A DNA stretch of 64,000 nt from Microbacterium sp. ABRD28 (GTDB lineage: Bacteria; Actinomycetota; Actinomycetes; Actinomycetales; Microbacteriaceae). Shown here piece by piece: positions 9,259-18,426 of the stretch. The position numbers and the translations under genes were made by a program. Under the pieces are notes generated by a model. That model was not told the DNA's origin, did not search any database, and saw only the letters and a program-made list of their open reading frames with translations. Each line of letters begins with the position of its first letter. Positions within the stretch are counted from its first letter, which is position 1. The stretch lies in assembly GCF_003850245.1 (NCBI RefSeq), contig NZ_CP031015.1, positions 1,054,001 through 1,118,000 on the forward strand. Reading direction: 5' to 3'.

Positions 9259-11022
9259 TCACGCGCGCGGCCCGCGTCGGGGCCTGTCGTCGTCGCGACG
9301 CGGCCGGCGCCCCGGGCCACCCGTGTCGAGCCGCAGCTCGATGAGCCGTCCCGAGATGCGGGTGCTCTCGAGCCGGTCGAGCGTGTCGCGGGACAGATCG
9401 GCGGGGAGCTCGACGAGCGAGAAATCCGGCCGGATCTGAATGGCCCCGAAGTCGTCGCGTTTGAGGCCGCCTTCGTTGGCGAGTGCTCCGACGATCTGGC
9501 GCGGCTCGACACGATGGCGTTTGCCGACGGCGATGCGATAGGTCGCCATCCCCTCGCGAGGAGTGCGGGGTCGGCGCTCGGCGCCGTCGCCCTCGCGGTC
9601 GAAGCGGGCTGGGCGTTCGCCGCGGTCACGGGTGAACCCCTCGCGGCGGCGCGGCTCGGGATCGGGCTCGAGCAGAAGCGGCGATTCGCCCTGCGCGACC
9701 ACGGCGAGGGCGGCCGCGACATCGACTTCGGGAACGTCGTGATGACGGACGTAGTGCGCGACGATGTCGCGGAAGCGGTCGATGCGCTCCGTCTCGGCGA
9801 GGGCTGCGGTGATGCTGTCGTCGAAGCGCGCGAGTCGCGTGACGTTGACCTCGTCGACGCTCGGCAGAGGGATCTCGGTGAGCGGATGACGCGTGGCGCG
9901 CTCGATCGCACGCACGAGCCCACGCTCGCGCGGCGTGACGAAGCTGATCGCGTCGCCTGACCGTCCGGCCCGCCCGGTGCGGCCGATCCGGTGCACGTAC
10001 GACTCGGTGTCGGTAGGGATGTCGAAGTTCACCACGTGCGAGATGCGCTCGACATCGAGTCCGCGGGCGGCGACATCGGTTGCGACGAGGATGTCGAGCT
10101 TGCCCGCCTTGAGTTGATTGATCGTCTTCTCGCGCACGGGCTGGGCGACGTCGCCGTTGATCGCGGCGGCGGAGTAGCCGCGTGCGCGGAGCTTCTCGGC
10201 GATCTCCTCCGTCACGCTCTTGGTGCGACCGAAGACGATCATGCCGTCGAAGTTCTCGGTCTCGAGGATGCGGGTGAGCGCATCCATCTTCTGGGAGAAC
10301 GACACGATGAGGTAGCGCTGGGTGATCGTCGACGACGTGGTCGTCTTGGTCTTGATCGTGATCTCTTCGGGGTCATGCAGGTACTGCTGGGAGATACGCC
10401 GGATGGCCGCAGGCATCGTCGCCGAGAAGAGCGCGACCTGCTTCGTGGCGGGAGTGTCGGCGAGGATCGTCTCGACATCCTCGGCGAAGCCCATCTTCAG
10501 CATCTCGTCGGCCTCGTCGAGAACCAGATACTTCAGCGCGGTGAGGTCGAGCGTTCCCTTGTCGAGGTGGTCCATGATGCGCCCGGGGGTTCCGACGATG
10601 ATGTGCACGCCCCGTCGAAGGGCCGACAGCTGCACACCGTAGCCCTGGCCGCCGTAGACGGGCAGCACGTGCACACCGCGCCGGTGGGATGCGTACTTCT
10701 CGAAGGCTTCGCACACCTGCAGCGCGAGTTCGCGCGTGGGGGCCAGCACCAGCGCCTGCGGTGTCTTCTGCGACAGGTCGAGTCGATCGAGGATGGGCAG
10801 CGCGAATGCGGCGGTCTTGCCCGTGCCGGTCTGTGCGAGGCCCACGACGTCTCGACCGGCCAGAAGGGTCGGGATCGTCGCTGCCTGGATCGCCGAGGGT
10901 GTCTCGTAGCCGACGTCGCGCAGCGCCGCGAGCATCGCGTCACCCAGCCCCAGGTCGGCGAAGGTCATCGAGGCGGACTCGTGCGGAGCCTCTTCCTCGA
11001 TCGGGGCGTCGGGCGTGGTCAC
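9259..11022 (-). CDS. deaD: DEAD-box ATP-dependent RNA helicase, DeaD/CsdA type
   Basis: This 587-residue helicase unwinds structured RNA in ribosome assembly and mRNA turnover. The core carries a Q motif, AQTGTGKT (motif I), VLDEADEML (DEAD box), LFSATMP (motif III) and HRIGRTGRAGR (motif VI). A basic Arg/Glu-rich linker leads to a DbpA/CsdA-type RNA-binding domain at about residues 495-570 (YRIAVGKRHRVEPRQIVGALANEGG), and the tail is Arg-rich. The start is GTG. TACTTT lies five bases upstream, so a leaderless mRNA is possible. Cold induction is typical of the family but not shown here. Confidence 0.95.
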   Translation of the reverse strand: MTTPDAPIEEEAPHESASMTFADLGLGDAMLAALRDVGYETPSAIQAATIPTLLAGRDVVGLAQTGTGKTAAFALPILDRLDLSQKTPQALVLAPTRELALQVCEAFEKYASHRRGVHVLPVYGGQGYGVQLSALRRGVHIIVGTPGRIMDHLDKGTLDLTALKYLVLDEADEMLKMGFAEDVETILADTPATKQVALFSATMPAAIRRISQQYLHDPEEITIKTKTTTSSTITQRYLIVSFSQKMDALTRILETENFDGMIVFGRTKSVTEEIAEKLRARGYSAAAINGDVAQPVREKTINQLKAGKLDILVATDVAARGLDVERISHVVNFDIPTDTESYVHRIGRTGRAGRSGDAISFVTPRERGLVRAIERATRHPLTEIPLPSVDEVNVTRLARFDDSITAALAETERIDRFRDIVAHYVRHHDVPEVDVAAALAVVAQGESPLLLEPDPEPRRREGFTRDRGERPARFDREGDGAERRPRTPREGMATYRIAVGKRHRVEPRQIVGALANEGGLKRDDFGAIQIRPDFSLVELPADLSRDTLDRLESTRISGRLIELRLDTGGPGRRPRRDDDRPRRGPRA

Positions 11023-11177
11023 CCTTCAAAGTATTGCGGACTCTCCCCGCCCCGGCAGGGTCCCACCCGCAGGATCTCGTTCTCGAACAGGGACCCGACG
11101 CTTGTCGGACCTCCGATACGCGCGGCGTGACCAGTCCGTGACCCACACGCGGGCTCCCAACCGCCAGGATGAGCCGT

Positions 11178-12536
11178 ATGACAGGCCCGGGCGACTCTTC
11201 CGAACTGGCGGCGCTCAAAGACCGCGTGCGCGCGTTGGAGAACGAGAACTCCGCACTCGCGGCCGCGGCGAAGCCGGTCCGCGTCGTCGAGGGGTCGCGG
11301 TGGCGGGCCGTCGCGTCCGCGCTCCTCATCGTCGTCGCCTCCCTCCTCCTCCCGGTGACGATCGTCGCCGCGTGGGCCCGGATCCAACTGGTGGACGAGG
11401 ATGCTTTCGTGCAGACTCTCGCGCCGCTGGTCGACGACCCCGCGGTCCAGCAGCTCATCATCGACGAGACGCTCGACGCCATCGGCGAGCAGGTCGACTT
11501 CGAGGCGTTGACGGCGGATGTCTTCGACGGCATCGCAGACCTCGGCCTCCCACCGCGGGCGGAGGCGGCGCTCGGGCTGCTTCAGGCCCCGGCGGCGAAC
11601 GGGTTGGAGAGTCTGGTCGCAGGAGCGGTGACGACGGTCGTCGAGTCGGATGCCTTCTCGGATGTGTGGGCGACCGCCACGCGGGCCGCGCATCGCGCGC
11701 TGACGGTGTCCGCCACCTCCGACGGCGGGGGAGTGGTCGTCCGCACTGACGACGGCGTGGGCATTCAGCTGGGGGCGATCGTCGAGCGCGTCCAGCAGGT
11801 GCTCCTCGACCGGGATGTCGCGATCGCTCAGCTGATCCCCGAAGTCGACCGGGTGATCATCGTCGGCGATGGGGAGGGACTGCAAGCCGTTCGGCTCGGA
11901 TACGCCCTGGCGGTGACGGTGGGGACGTGGTTGCCGATCGTGACCCTCGCCCTGGCGGCGGGCGGCATCCTGCTGGCGCGCCGGCGCAGCAGAGCGGTCA
12001 TCGGCGCCGGCATCGGCTTCGCGCTCGGAGCCGGAAGTCTGGCGGTGTCGTTCCTCGTGGGAGGCGCCGCCGTCGGTATCGTCGCCGAACGCCTCGACCT
12101 CTCCCCCTCGGCACTGGAGGTGATCTACGGACGCTTCGTCGACGCGATGCGCGAGACCGCGGTCGTCTTCACTCTGATCGGTGTGCTCCTCATCGTCGCG
12201 GGCTGGCTCGCCGGACGCTCGACCTCTGCGGTCCGCGTGCGGGGCAGCATCCACAGCCTCGATTCGGCCGCGAGACGCGGCCTTCAGGAACGAGGACTGA
12301 ACACCGGGCGATTCGGGTTGTGGCTCACCGAGCGGAGAAGACTCGTCCGGGGCATCGTCGCCGTCGTCGCCGTCATCTGGCTGTTCCTGCTCCGTCCGAT
12401 CGGACTCGGCGACGTCTTCCTCGTCGTGGTGACCGGCGTCGTCATCGCATGGATCCTCGAGCTGCTTCAGCGTCGGCCGGAGGAGGGGCCAGAGCTCATC
12501 ACGGATGCACCGGAGCGCGCGCGAACGCCTCGATGA
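11178..12536 (+). CDS. Multi-pass membrane protein with N-terminal coiled coil, function unknown
   Basis: This protein of about 452 residues starts with a short predicted coiled coil (ELAALKDRVRALENENSALAAAA). A first membrane segment (ASALLIVVASLLLPVTIVAAW), an extracytoplasmic helical region of about 180 residues, a central hydrophobic cluster (residues about 240-350) and two C-terminal segments (IVAVVAVIWLFLLRPIGL, VFLVVVTGVVIAWILELL) follow. The ATG at 11178 has AGGA upstream; another ATG nine bases earlier has none. I recognise no functional family. The 3' end overlaps the convergent MDMPI-family gene by 38 bases. Confidence 0.8.
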   Translation: MTGPGDSSELAALKDRVRALENENSALAAAAKPVRVVEGSRWRAVASALLIVVASLLLPVTIVAAWARIQLVDEDAFVQTLAPLVDDPAVQQLIIDETLDAIGEQVDFEALTADVFDGIADLGLPPRAEAALGLLQAPAANGLESLVAGAVTTVVESDAFSDVWATATRAAHRALTVSATSDGGGVVVRTDDGVGIQLGAIVERVQQVLLDRDVAIAQLIPEVDRVIIVGDGEGLQAVRLGYALAVTVGTWLPIVTLALAAGGILLARRRSRAVIGAGIGFALGAGSLAVSFLVGGAAVGIVAERLDLSPSALEVIYGRFVDAMRETAVVFTLIGVLLIVAGWLAGRSTSAVRVRGSIHSLDSAARRGLQERGLNTGRFGLWLTERRRLVRGIVAVVAVIWLFLLRPIGLGDVFLVVVTGVVIAWILELLQRRPEEGPELITDAPERARTPR

Positions 12537-13245
12537 CCGAGGTATCGCCGTCGACGGCGTAGCGATCCGGCTGCGCAAGGGGGTGGCCTCGCTCCCAGAC
12601 GAACAGCGCAAGCTCACCGGCCGTAGCCGTGACACGCGCTCCTTCGATGCCGCGAGGAACCGCGTGCACCTGCCAATCCGTGCTGAGGGTCCAGGTTCGG
12701 TCGACGTCGGCCGCCGCCAGCATCAGGGCGGCGGGGAGCGGGTCGAGAGTGGCGCGGCTCCGGGCCAGGAACACCTCGAAGAGTTCGTCGACCGCGTCAG
12801 CGTATTCCGCGGCGGACAGCTCGGGCGCGACGCGCCACGTCTCGCCGCCCGCGGCGCGGAGATCGATCAGGTGCTTCGTCGTCTCGAAGACCATCCTTCG
12901 CCGCCAGAACCCGACGCGGCCATCCGGGCGGCCACCGATCACCCAGCAGGGGCCGTCGGGATCTGCGGCACGCAGGGCGGCCAGAAGCTCGTCTCGACAG
13001 GATTCGTACCACGCACGAGACGGGTCGGAAGGATTCGCGGACAGGGTGGCTCGGTCGACCGGAACCCTCGTGCGGACGATCTCCGCCGCCCACCGATGGA
13101 TGCCGCCGAGATGCGTCACCAGCGATGACACCGTCGGCCAGCGCGACCAGCCGATCGCCGCATTCGCGTCATGCTCGTCGATCTCGGCGGCGAAGGCCGC
13201 GCTCGCCCTCTCGAACGCGCCGAGGTGAACGTTCGAGTCGAACAT
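12499..13245 (-). CDS. Maleylpyruvate-isomerase-family (DinB-like, mycothiol-dependent type) protein
   Basis: This 248-residue protein has the four-helix DinB/MDMPI N-terminal layout (WPTVSSLVTHLGGIHRWAAEIV; His residues near 45 and 50 are candidate metal ligands) and a C-terminal SCP2/MDMPI-C-like domain (ALMLAAADVDRTWTL). Characterised family members use mycothiol and a divalent metal. The reaction here is unknown, and no gentisate genes adjoin it. The ATG is six bases from TAGCGT and is probably leaderless. Confidence 0.82.
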   Translation of the reverse strand: MFDSNVHLGAFERASAAFAAEIDEHDANAAIGWSRWPTVSSLVTHLGGIHRWAAEIVRTRVPVDRATLSANPSDPSRAWYESCRDELLAALRAADPDGPCWVIGGRPDGRVGFWRRRMVFETTKHLIDLRAAGGETWRVAPELSAAEYADAVDELFEVFLARSRATLDPLPAALMLAAADVDRTWTLSTDWQVHAVPRGIEGARVTATAGELALFVWERGHPLAQPDRYAVDGDTSVIEAFARAPVHP

Positions 13246-13251
13246 GGCTCG

Positions 13252-13257
13252 ACGCTA
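13252..13257 (-). promoter_or_regulatory. -10 box of leaderless MDMPI-family gene
   Basis: TAGCGT on the minus strand, six bases before the ATG at 13245, without a Shine-Dalgarno. Confidence 0.5.
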
Positions 13258-13378
13258 CCAAGGCGTCCGTGCCCATCCGTCACGGAACCGTAAGGACTTC
13301 CCTCCCTCCCGGGTCGACCGGGTGGCTACCGTGAAACAGGAGGGCGGAGAGAACAGCCGCCGGAACGGATCGGTCACC

Positions 13379-13894
13379 ATGAGAACGCGCATCACCGGGA
13401 TCGCCGCGCTCGTCGTCGCGGGGGGCCTGGTCCTCGCGGGCTGTGCGAGTACGGAGGCGGCGTCCACGCCCTCCGCGTCGAGCACCCCCGCCATGTCCGA
13501 CGCCTCGACGCCGAGCGCCGAGCCGATGGCCCCCGAAGAGACGTCGTCGTCGATGGAGCCGGAGCCGTCGGAGCCCGCCGCCGTCGCGGAGGGGGCCTAC
13601 CTCGACTACTCCGACGGAGCGATCGAAGCCACGCCCGGGCAGAAGGCGCTCTTCTTCCACGCATCCTGGTGCCCGCAGTGTCGCGCACTCGATGAAGACC
13701 TCCGGGCGATGGGGGCGCCGGACGACCTCACCGTCTTCAAGGTCGACTACGACAGCCGCACCGACCTTCGTCAGAAGTATGGTGTGACCCTGCAGACCAC
13801 GGTGGTCTTCGTCGATGACGACGGCGAGCAGATCTCCTCGAGCGTCCTCTACGAGGACCCGTCGGTCGACTCGCTCGTCGCCGCGATTCCCTGA
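13379..13894 (+). CDS. Thioredoxin-fold lipoprotein
   Basis: This 171-residue secreted lipoprotein has a signal peptide with lipobox LVLAGC (Cys22) and a Ser/Thr/Pro/Glu-rich spacer to about residue 75. A thioredoxin domain with the active site SWCPQC (Cys98, Cys101) follows, with FKVDYDSRTDLRQKYGVTLQTT downstream. It likely reduces or exchanges disulfides on the outer face of the membrane, supplied with electrons by the CcdA-like protein encoded ten bases downstream. The start is the ATG at the signal peptide; an in-frame GTG at 13331 would give an implausible N-terminus. Confidence 0.88.
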   Translation: MRTRITGIAALVVAGGLVLAGCASTEAASTPSASSTPAMSDASTPSAEPMAPEETSSSMEPEPSEPAAVAEGAYLDYSDGAIEATPGQKALFFHASWCPQCRALDEDLRAMGAPDDLTVFKVDYDSRTDLRQKYGVTLQTTVVFVDDDGEQISSSVLYEDPSVDSLVAAIP

Positions 13895-13903
13895 GCCGGT
13901 CCG

Positions 13904-14644
13904 ATGACCGCTTCGCTCCTCGGCGCGCTGGCCGCAGGCATCCTCACCGTTGCGGCGCCCTGCGTTCTGCCCCTCCTGCCCGTCATCGTCGGCGGGTCGA
14001 TCGTCCGCGGCGGCGACGCGCGGCGCGCGAGGTGGCGGCCCTATGTCATCGCAGCGTCGCTGGCCGTCAGCGTCGTGGCGTTCACGCTCGCCCTCAAAGC
14101 GACCACGGCTCTCCTCGGCATTCCGCCGCAGGTCTGGCAGATCATCTCGGGTGCGATCGTCATCCTCCTCGGTCTCGACCTCCTCTTCCCGGCGATCTGG
14201 GATCGGATCTCGGGGCGCTTCGGCCTGCAGGCGCGGACGAACACCGCGCTCGATCGCTCCGTTCAACGCCAGAGTTACGCCGGCGACATCCTCACCGGCG
14301 CCGCTCTGGGGCCCGTCTTCTCCAGCTGCAGCCCGACATACGCGCTCATCGTCGCAGCCGTTCTGCCGGTGTCCTTCGCCGAGGGGGTGACGTATGTCCT
14401 CGCCTATGCGCTCGGGCTCGCCGGTATGCTCCTGCTCATCGCGCTCCTCGGCCGCCGCGTCGTCCAGCGGCTGGGTTGGATGGCGAAGCCGGACGGCTGG
14501 TTCCGCCGCACGATCGGCGCGATCTTCATCCTCGTCGGCATCGCCGTGATCACCGGGTTCGACAAGCAGCTGCAGACCTGGATGCTCGACGCCAGCCTCT
14601 ATGACCCCATCGCTCGATTCGAGGAGTGGATCGGTGCCGGCTGA
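13904..14644 (+). CDS. CcdA/DsbD-family transmembrane thiol-disulfide carrier
   Basis: This 246-residue protein has about six membrane segments. It carries the two family cysteine motifs, AAPCVLPLLPVIVGGS near the N-terminus and GPVFSSCSPTYALIVAAVLP in the middle. CcdA-type proteins move reducing equivalents from cytoplasmic thioredoxin across the membrane; the adjacent lipoprotein is the obvious acceptor. There are no cytochrome c maturation genes in the window, so a general thiol-redox role is at least as likely. The 3' end overlaps the response regulator start by 11 bases. Confidence 0.9.
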   Translation: MTASLLGALAAGILTVAAPCVLPLLPVIVGGSIVRGGDARRARWRPYVIAASLAVSVVAFTLALKATTALLGIPPQVWQIISGAIVILLGLDLLFPAIWDRISGRFGLQARTNTALDRSVQRQSYAGDILTGAALGPVFSSCSPTYALIVAAVLPVSFAEGVTYVLAYALGLAGMLLLIALLGRRVVQRLGWMAKPDGWFRRTIGAIFILVGIAVITGFDKQLQTWMLDASLYDPIARFEEWIGAG

Positions 14645-15431
14645 GCCATCCTCGCCCCAGGAAGCGACCGACGCCCTGCTCGTCGGTCGCAGTGTGCTGC
14701 TCGTCGACGACGACCCCACCGTGCTGGAGGTCAGTCGTGCCTACCTCGAACGGGCCGGCTTCACCGTCCACACCGCGATCGACGCCTTCTCGGCCCTCGA
14801 ACGCGCCGCGACCCTTCGGCCCGACCTTCTCGTCCTCGATCGAATGCTTCCCGGCGTGGACGGGCTGGAGGTGTGCCGACGGGTGCGCGCTTCACGCCCG
14901 GACGTCCCCGTCATCATGCTCACGGCCCTGAGTGCCGAAGACGATCGGATCGAGGGGTTGGAGGCGGGCGTCGACGACTACCTGGCCAAGCCGTTCTCGC
15001 CGCGTGAGCTCGCCCTTCGCGTCCGCACCGTCCTGCGCCGGGCGCTCGCGGCCGAGCGCTCGCCGCAGACGCCGGGCGAGGCGGTGCTCGACCGCGGCGC
15101 GCTCCGGATCGACACCGCGGCCCGAACCGTCCTCCGCGGCGGCGACGAGCTGGTGCTCACGGCTCGGGAGTACGACCTCCTGGTCTACCTCGCCCGACGT
15201 CCCGGCAGGGTGTTCACACGGGAGGCTCTCCTCGAGGCCGTCTGGGGGTGGTCGCACGGCGATCCCTCCACGGTGACGGTGCACGTGCGCCGGCTGCGGG
15301 AGAAGATCGAGGCGGACGCCGCGCACCCGACGATGCTCGTCACGGTGTGGGGATTCGGATACCGCTTGGATCTGCCCGGTTCCGGCGCGGACGCGCGAGA
15401 GCAGGATCGACGACGGGGACCGGACTCGTGA
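14634..15431 (+). CDS. OmpR/PhoB-type response regulator
   Basis: This 265-residue regulator has a receiver domain (VLLVDDDPTVLEVSRAYL, phospho-acceptor Asp in LLVLDRMLPG, switch Thr in IMLTALS, Lys in YLAKPFSPREL) and a winged-helix DNA-binding domain (LTAREYDLLVYLARRPGRVFTREALLEAVWG...TVTVHVRRLREKIE). The GTG start is preceded by GAGGAG seven bases upstream, inside the end of the CcdA-like gene. It overlaps the kinase by GTGA. Co-expression with the thiol-redox pair suggests it answers an envelope redox or stress cue, but this is inference. Confidence 0.94.
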   Translation: MPAEPSSPQEATDALLVGRSVLLVDDDPTVLEVSRAYLERAGFTVHTAIDAFSALERAATLRPDLLVLDRMLPGVDGLEVCRRVRASRPDVPVIMLTALSAEDDRIEGLEAGVDDYLAKPFSPRELALRVRTVLRRALAAERSPQTPGEAVLDRGALRIDTAARTVLRGGDELVLTAREYDLLVYLARRPGRVFTREALLEAVWGWSHGDPSTVTVHVRRLREKIEADAAHPTMLVTVWGFGYRLDLPGSGADAREQDRRRGPDS

Positions 15432-16633
15432 CCGCGCCGGATCTTCTGATCGTCGTGGCCTCCTCGGCCGGGATCGCCGCCGCTGTCGGCATCGCGGCCT
15501 GGGCTCTGCTGAGGTTCTTCGCCGGCGCGAGGATCATCGTCCACGTCATCACGGTCGTCGTCGCCGCGGTCGCTGCCGTCGTCGGCGGGGTGCTCGTGGC
15601 TGCTCAGGCGATGTACCTGTCCGAGACCGACGTGCAGCTCGCCCTCGCCATCGCCGTCACGAGCGGGCTCGTCGCCATCGTCGTCGCGGTGCTGCTGGGA
15701 GCGCGGATCAGCCGTGCGGCGGGGGCACTCGGCGACGCGGCGCGCGACCTGGGGGCCGGTATCGCGGTGTCATCGGCGGAGGCGACCACGCTGCCGGTGG
15801 CGGAATTCCGTGCGGTGCTCCGGGAGCTGGCCGCCTCGGACGCGCGGCTGCGCGAGGCGCGAGATGAGGTCGAACGGCAGGCTGTCGCCCGGCAGGAGCT
15901 GGTGGTCCGCATCGCCCATGACCTCCGCGTGCCGCTCGCCGGCATCCGAGCCCAGGCGGAGGCGCTGCAGGACGGGCTCGCACCCGACCCCGACCGCTAT
16001 CTCGCGCAGATCGCCGCGCAGGTCGACCGCGTCAACCGGCTCGTCGACGACCTCTTCGCCGTCTCACGCATCGACGCCGGAGCGCTCGCACTCCGCCGCC
16101 AGCCGACCTCCCTCGGAGACCTCGCCAGCGACGTCGCGGCCAACGTGCGCGCCGTCGCCGAGGCCGCGCGCATCGAGCTCGCGGTCGATGTGGCTGCCGA
16201 CGCGACGGTGGAGGTCGACCCGTCGGAGTTCGGTCGCGCGATCGCGAACGTGATCGCCAACGCCCTCCAGCATGCGCCCGCCGGCGGTCACGTCGGCGTT
16301 CGCGTGGACGCCGGCGGTGACACGGCTCGGGTGACGGTCACCGACGACGGCCCCGGGATCGCCCCCGGTGATGTGGAGTACCTCTTCGATCCCGGATGGC
16401 GGGGCACGACCGCGCGGTCCCCGCACGCGCTGGACCTCGGGGGCGGTGCGGGGCTCGGGCTGGCGATCGCGCGCGGTGTCGCACGCGCGCACGGGGGAGA
16501 CGTGACCACGGTCGCTCTTCCCGGGCGTCGCGGTGCTGCCTTCGTGGTCGAGATTCCGCTGCTCAAGCCCCTGCCGTCGCCGGCAGGGTCACGCCGTTCA
16601 CCCGCAGGATCTCCTCCTGGTACGGCGCGATGA
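15428..16633 (+). CDS. Sensor histidine kinase
   Basis: This 401-residue membrane kinase has two N-terminal membrane segments close together and little extracytoplasmic sequence, so sensing is probably in or near the membrane. A HAMP-like linker leads to the H-box (RIAHDLRVPLAGIRAQ), N-box (VIANALQHAPAGG), and G boxes DDGPGIAPGDVEYLF and GAGLGLAIARGVARAHGG. It is the cognate partner of the regulator just upstream. The last 71 bases overlap the convergent TPP-enzyme gene; the matching protein tail (Pro/Ser-rich) is probably dispensable. Confidence 0.93.
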   Translation: MTAPDLLIVVASSAGIAAAVGIAAWALLRFFAGARIIVHVITVVVAAVAAVVGGVLVAAQAMYLSETDVQLALAIAVTSGLVAIVVAVLLGARISRAAGALGDAARDLGAGIAVSSAEATTLPVAEFRAVLRELAASDARLREARDEVERQAVARQELVVRIAHDLRVPLAGIRAQAEALQDGLAPDPDRYLAQIAAQVDRVNRLVDDLFAVSRIDAGALALRRQPTSLGDLASDVAANVRAVAEAARIELAVDVAADATVEVDPSEFGRAIANVIANALQHAPAGGHVGVRVDAGGDTARVTVTDDGPGIAPGDVEYLFDPGWRGTTARSPHALDLGGGAGLGLAIARGVARAHGGDVTTVALPGRRGAAFVVEIPLLKPLPSPAGSRRSPAGSPPGTAR

Positions 16634-18242
16634 CGGTGCCCGAGATCCGGCAGTCGAGCACGAGGAAGCGGCGCTCGTCTGCGGGTGTCGCCGCCCACGA
16701 GGCGAGGCGGTCGAGGTCGTCCATCCGCTCGACGACGACACCCTCCGCCCCCACTCCGGAGGCGAGCGCGGCGAAGTCGACCTGAGGGATGAGCATCGGC
16801 CCGCGGGCGAGGCCCTTCAGCCCGTACAGGTTGATCTCCGCCCCGTAGGCGGCGTCGTTCCAGACCACGGCGAGGCCGCGGCCCTGCGCGACCCGCACGG
16901 CGGACTCGAGGTCGGCGAGGGCCATCAGGCCGCCGCCGTCGCCGGTGGTGAGGACGACGGTGGCCTCCGGATGCGCGAGCGCGGCGCCCGGCACGGAGGG
17001 CCAGCCGAGGCCGATCGACTGGTAGGCCGTGCCGACCATCATCATCCGATCCGGTGAGGCGACCGGCCAGTACATGTTCGCCCAGCCGATGAAGTGCCCG
17101 CCGTCGGAGACGACGACCCGATCGGCGGGCAGGAGCTCGCCGATGCGGGCGGCGACCGAGCGCGGGTCGAGCCGGCCGTCGGGAGCGACGCCGTCGCCCT
17201 CGTCGTACCGGCGCAGCGGCGCGAGATCGACCGACTCGCGCCAGCCGCTCGGCGAACCGCCGAGCCGGGCGAGCTCGGCGACGAGCTCCTCGGCGACGAG
17301 CCCCGCGTCTGCCCGGACGTAGCCGCCGACATGCGGATGGGTGGCCGTGGGTGCGAGGTCGACCTGGAAGATGCGGGCGCCCGGCGCGAAGAGTTCGCCG
17401 AACCGCATCGTGAACTGGTTGAGCGACGCGCCGAACACGACGGCCACATCGGCCTCGCGCACGAGCTCCATCGCGCCTTCGGCGCCGAAGCCCCCGGTCA
17501 CGCCGAGGTCGTACTCGCCACGGGGGAAGATCCCGCGGGCCAGGGACGAGCTGGCGGTGATCGCCCCGGTCGCGTCGGCCAGAGCGCCGAGCGCCTCGGC
17601 TGCGCCGGCGATCCAGGCGCCGCGACCGGCCAGCAGGAGGGGGCGCTCGGCGTCGCGGAGCGCTTGGGCGATGTCGCGGACGGCGGCTCGGGCGAAAGCG
17701 CTGGCCGGTGCCTGCGGCTCGGGCAGGCGCGGCGTCGGTGCATCGGGCACGGGGCCCGCCTCGCGCGTCACGACGTCGTAGGGGATGGCCAGCACCACGG
17801 GCACCCGGTAGGTCAGCGCGTGCTCGATCGCGATCACGGTGGTGGCGGCGGCATCGGCCCGACCCACGGTGTAGGTGCGGACGCCGACCCCGGCCGCCAG
17901 TGCGATCTGGTCGACGTCCCAGGCCCGGGGCCCTGAGGTGGGGGCATCTCCCACCACGAGCACGAGCGGCACGCGGGCCTGGGCCGCTTCGGCGAGGGCG
18001 GTGAGGGTGTTGGTGAAGCCGGCGCCGTAGGTGGCGGTGGCCGCGGCCAATCGGCCGGACGCGCGGTGGTAGGCGTCGGCGGCGACCACGGCGCCGGCCT
18101 CGTGGCGGACCGCCGTGAAGGTCGTGCCCGCCTCGCGTTCGAGTGCGTCGAGGAAGTAGGCGTTGCCGTTGCCCATCACCCCGAAGACATGCTCGACGTG
18201 GTGGGCGAGGGTCGCGGCGACGTGTGCGGAAACAGTGGACAT
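16563..18242 (-). CDS. Thiamine-diphosphate-dependent 2-oxoacid decarboxylase/acetolactate-synthase-like enzyme
   Basis: This 559-residue protein has the three-domain TPP-enzyme fold. The N-terminal Pyr domain carries the cofactor-activating Glu (TAVRHEAGAVVAADAY). A central domain follows, and the C-terminal PP domain has the GDGGGLMALADLESAV...WNDAAYG metal/TPP motif. Such proteins decarboxylate or ligate 2-oxoacids (pyruvate, benzoylformate, aryl-pyruvates). It lies downstream of the hpa operon, and its promoter region carries a near copy of the hpa operator, so it may act on an aromatic 2-oxoacid feeding 4-hydroxyphenylacetate. That substrate is inferred only. Confidence 0.82.
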   Translation of the reverse strand: MSTVSAHVAATLAHHVEHVFGVMGNGNAYFLDALEREAGTTFTAVRHEAGAVVAADAYHRASGRLAAATATYGAGFTNTLTALAEAAQARVPLVLVVGDAPTSGPRAWDVDQIALAAGVGVRTYTVGRADAAATTVIAIEHALTYRVPVVLAIPYDVVTREAGPVPDAPTPRLPEPQAPASAFARAAVRDIAQALRDAERPLLLAGRGAWIAGAAEALGALADATGAITASSSLARGIFPRGEYDLGVTGGFGAEGAMELVREADVAVVFGASLNQFTMRFGELFAPGARIFQVDLAPTATHPHVGGYVRADAGLVAEELVAELARLGGSPSGWRESVDLAPLRRYDEGDGVAPDGRLDPRSVAARIGELLPADRVVVSDGGHFIGWANMYWPVASPDRMMMVGTAYQSIGLGWPSVPGAALAHPEATVVLTTGDGGGLMALADLESAVRVAQGRGLAVVWNDAAYGAEINLYGLKGLARGPMLIPQVDFAALASGVGAEGVVVERMDDLDRLASWAATPADERRFLVLDCRISGTVIAPYQEEILRVNGVTLPATAGA

Positions 18243-18318
18243 GACGGAGCCTTTCGGCCCTCACGGGGGTGAGGACGACGTACGGATGCGGGAACCGTAT
18301 GTGTCTCACACGTGCTGC

Positions 18319-18366
18319 GCACGGCTGCGTGCCCTTTTTTCGAGCACCGGCCCGATTGTGCGGGCC
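18319..18366. other. Paired hairpins in leader/intergenic region
   Basis: GCACG/CGTGC (18319-18332) is followed by CC and six T residues on the plus strand, resembling a terminator in that direction. A second perfect stem GGCCCG/CGGGCC spans 18349-18366. There is no plus-strand gene upstream. On the minus strand the elements fall inside the roughly 130-nt leader of the TPP-enzyme gene and after hpaI, so they could attenuate read-through. Role uncertain. Confidence 0.35.
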
Positions 18367-18375
18367 GGACGGTCA

Positions 18376-18387
18376 GATCATATACGA
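18376..18387 (-). promoter_or_regulatory. Probable GntR operator over the TPP-enzyme promoter
   Basis: On the minus strand this reads TCGTATATGATC. It matches 11 of 12 bases of the TCGTATATTATC element in the hpaG/permease divergent promoter. TATGAT within it is a good -10 box directed at the TPP-enzyme gene. This suggests shared control by the GntR protein encoded in the hpa operon. Confidence 0.5.
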
Positions 18388-18426
18388 AGCGGATGCCGCC
18401 GACCAGGCGGACCACACCGACCGGCG

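Noticed and set aside
13222..13245. Palindromic GTTCGA/TCGAAC sequence resembling a LexA box
   Set aside because: It lies inside the first codons of the MDMPI-family gene, and its spacing does not match the actinobacterial SOS box.
18319..18340. Plus-strand rho-independent-like terminator (stem plus six T)
   Set aside because: No plus-strand gene lies upstream to terminate; kept only as a possible leader hairpin.
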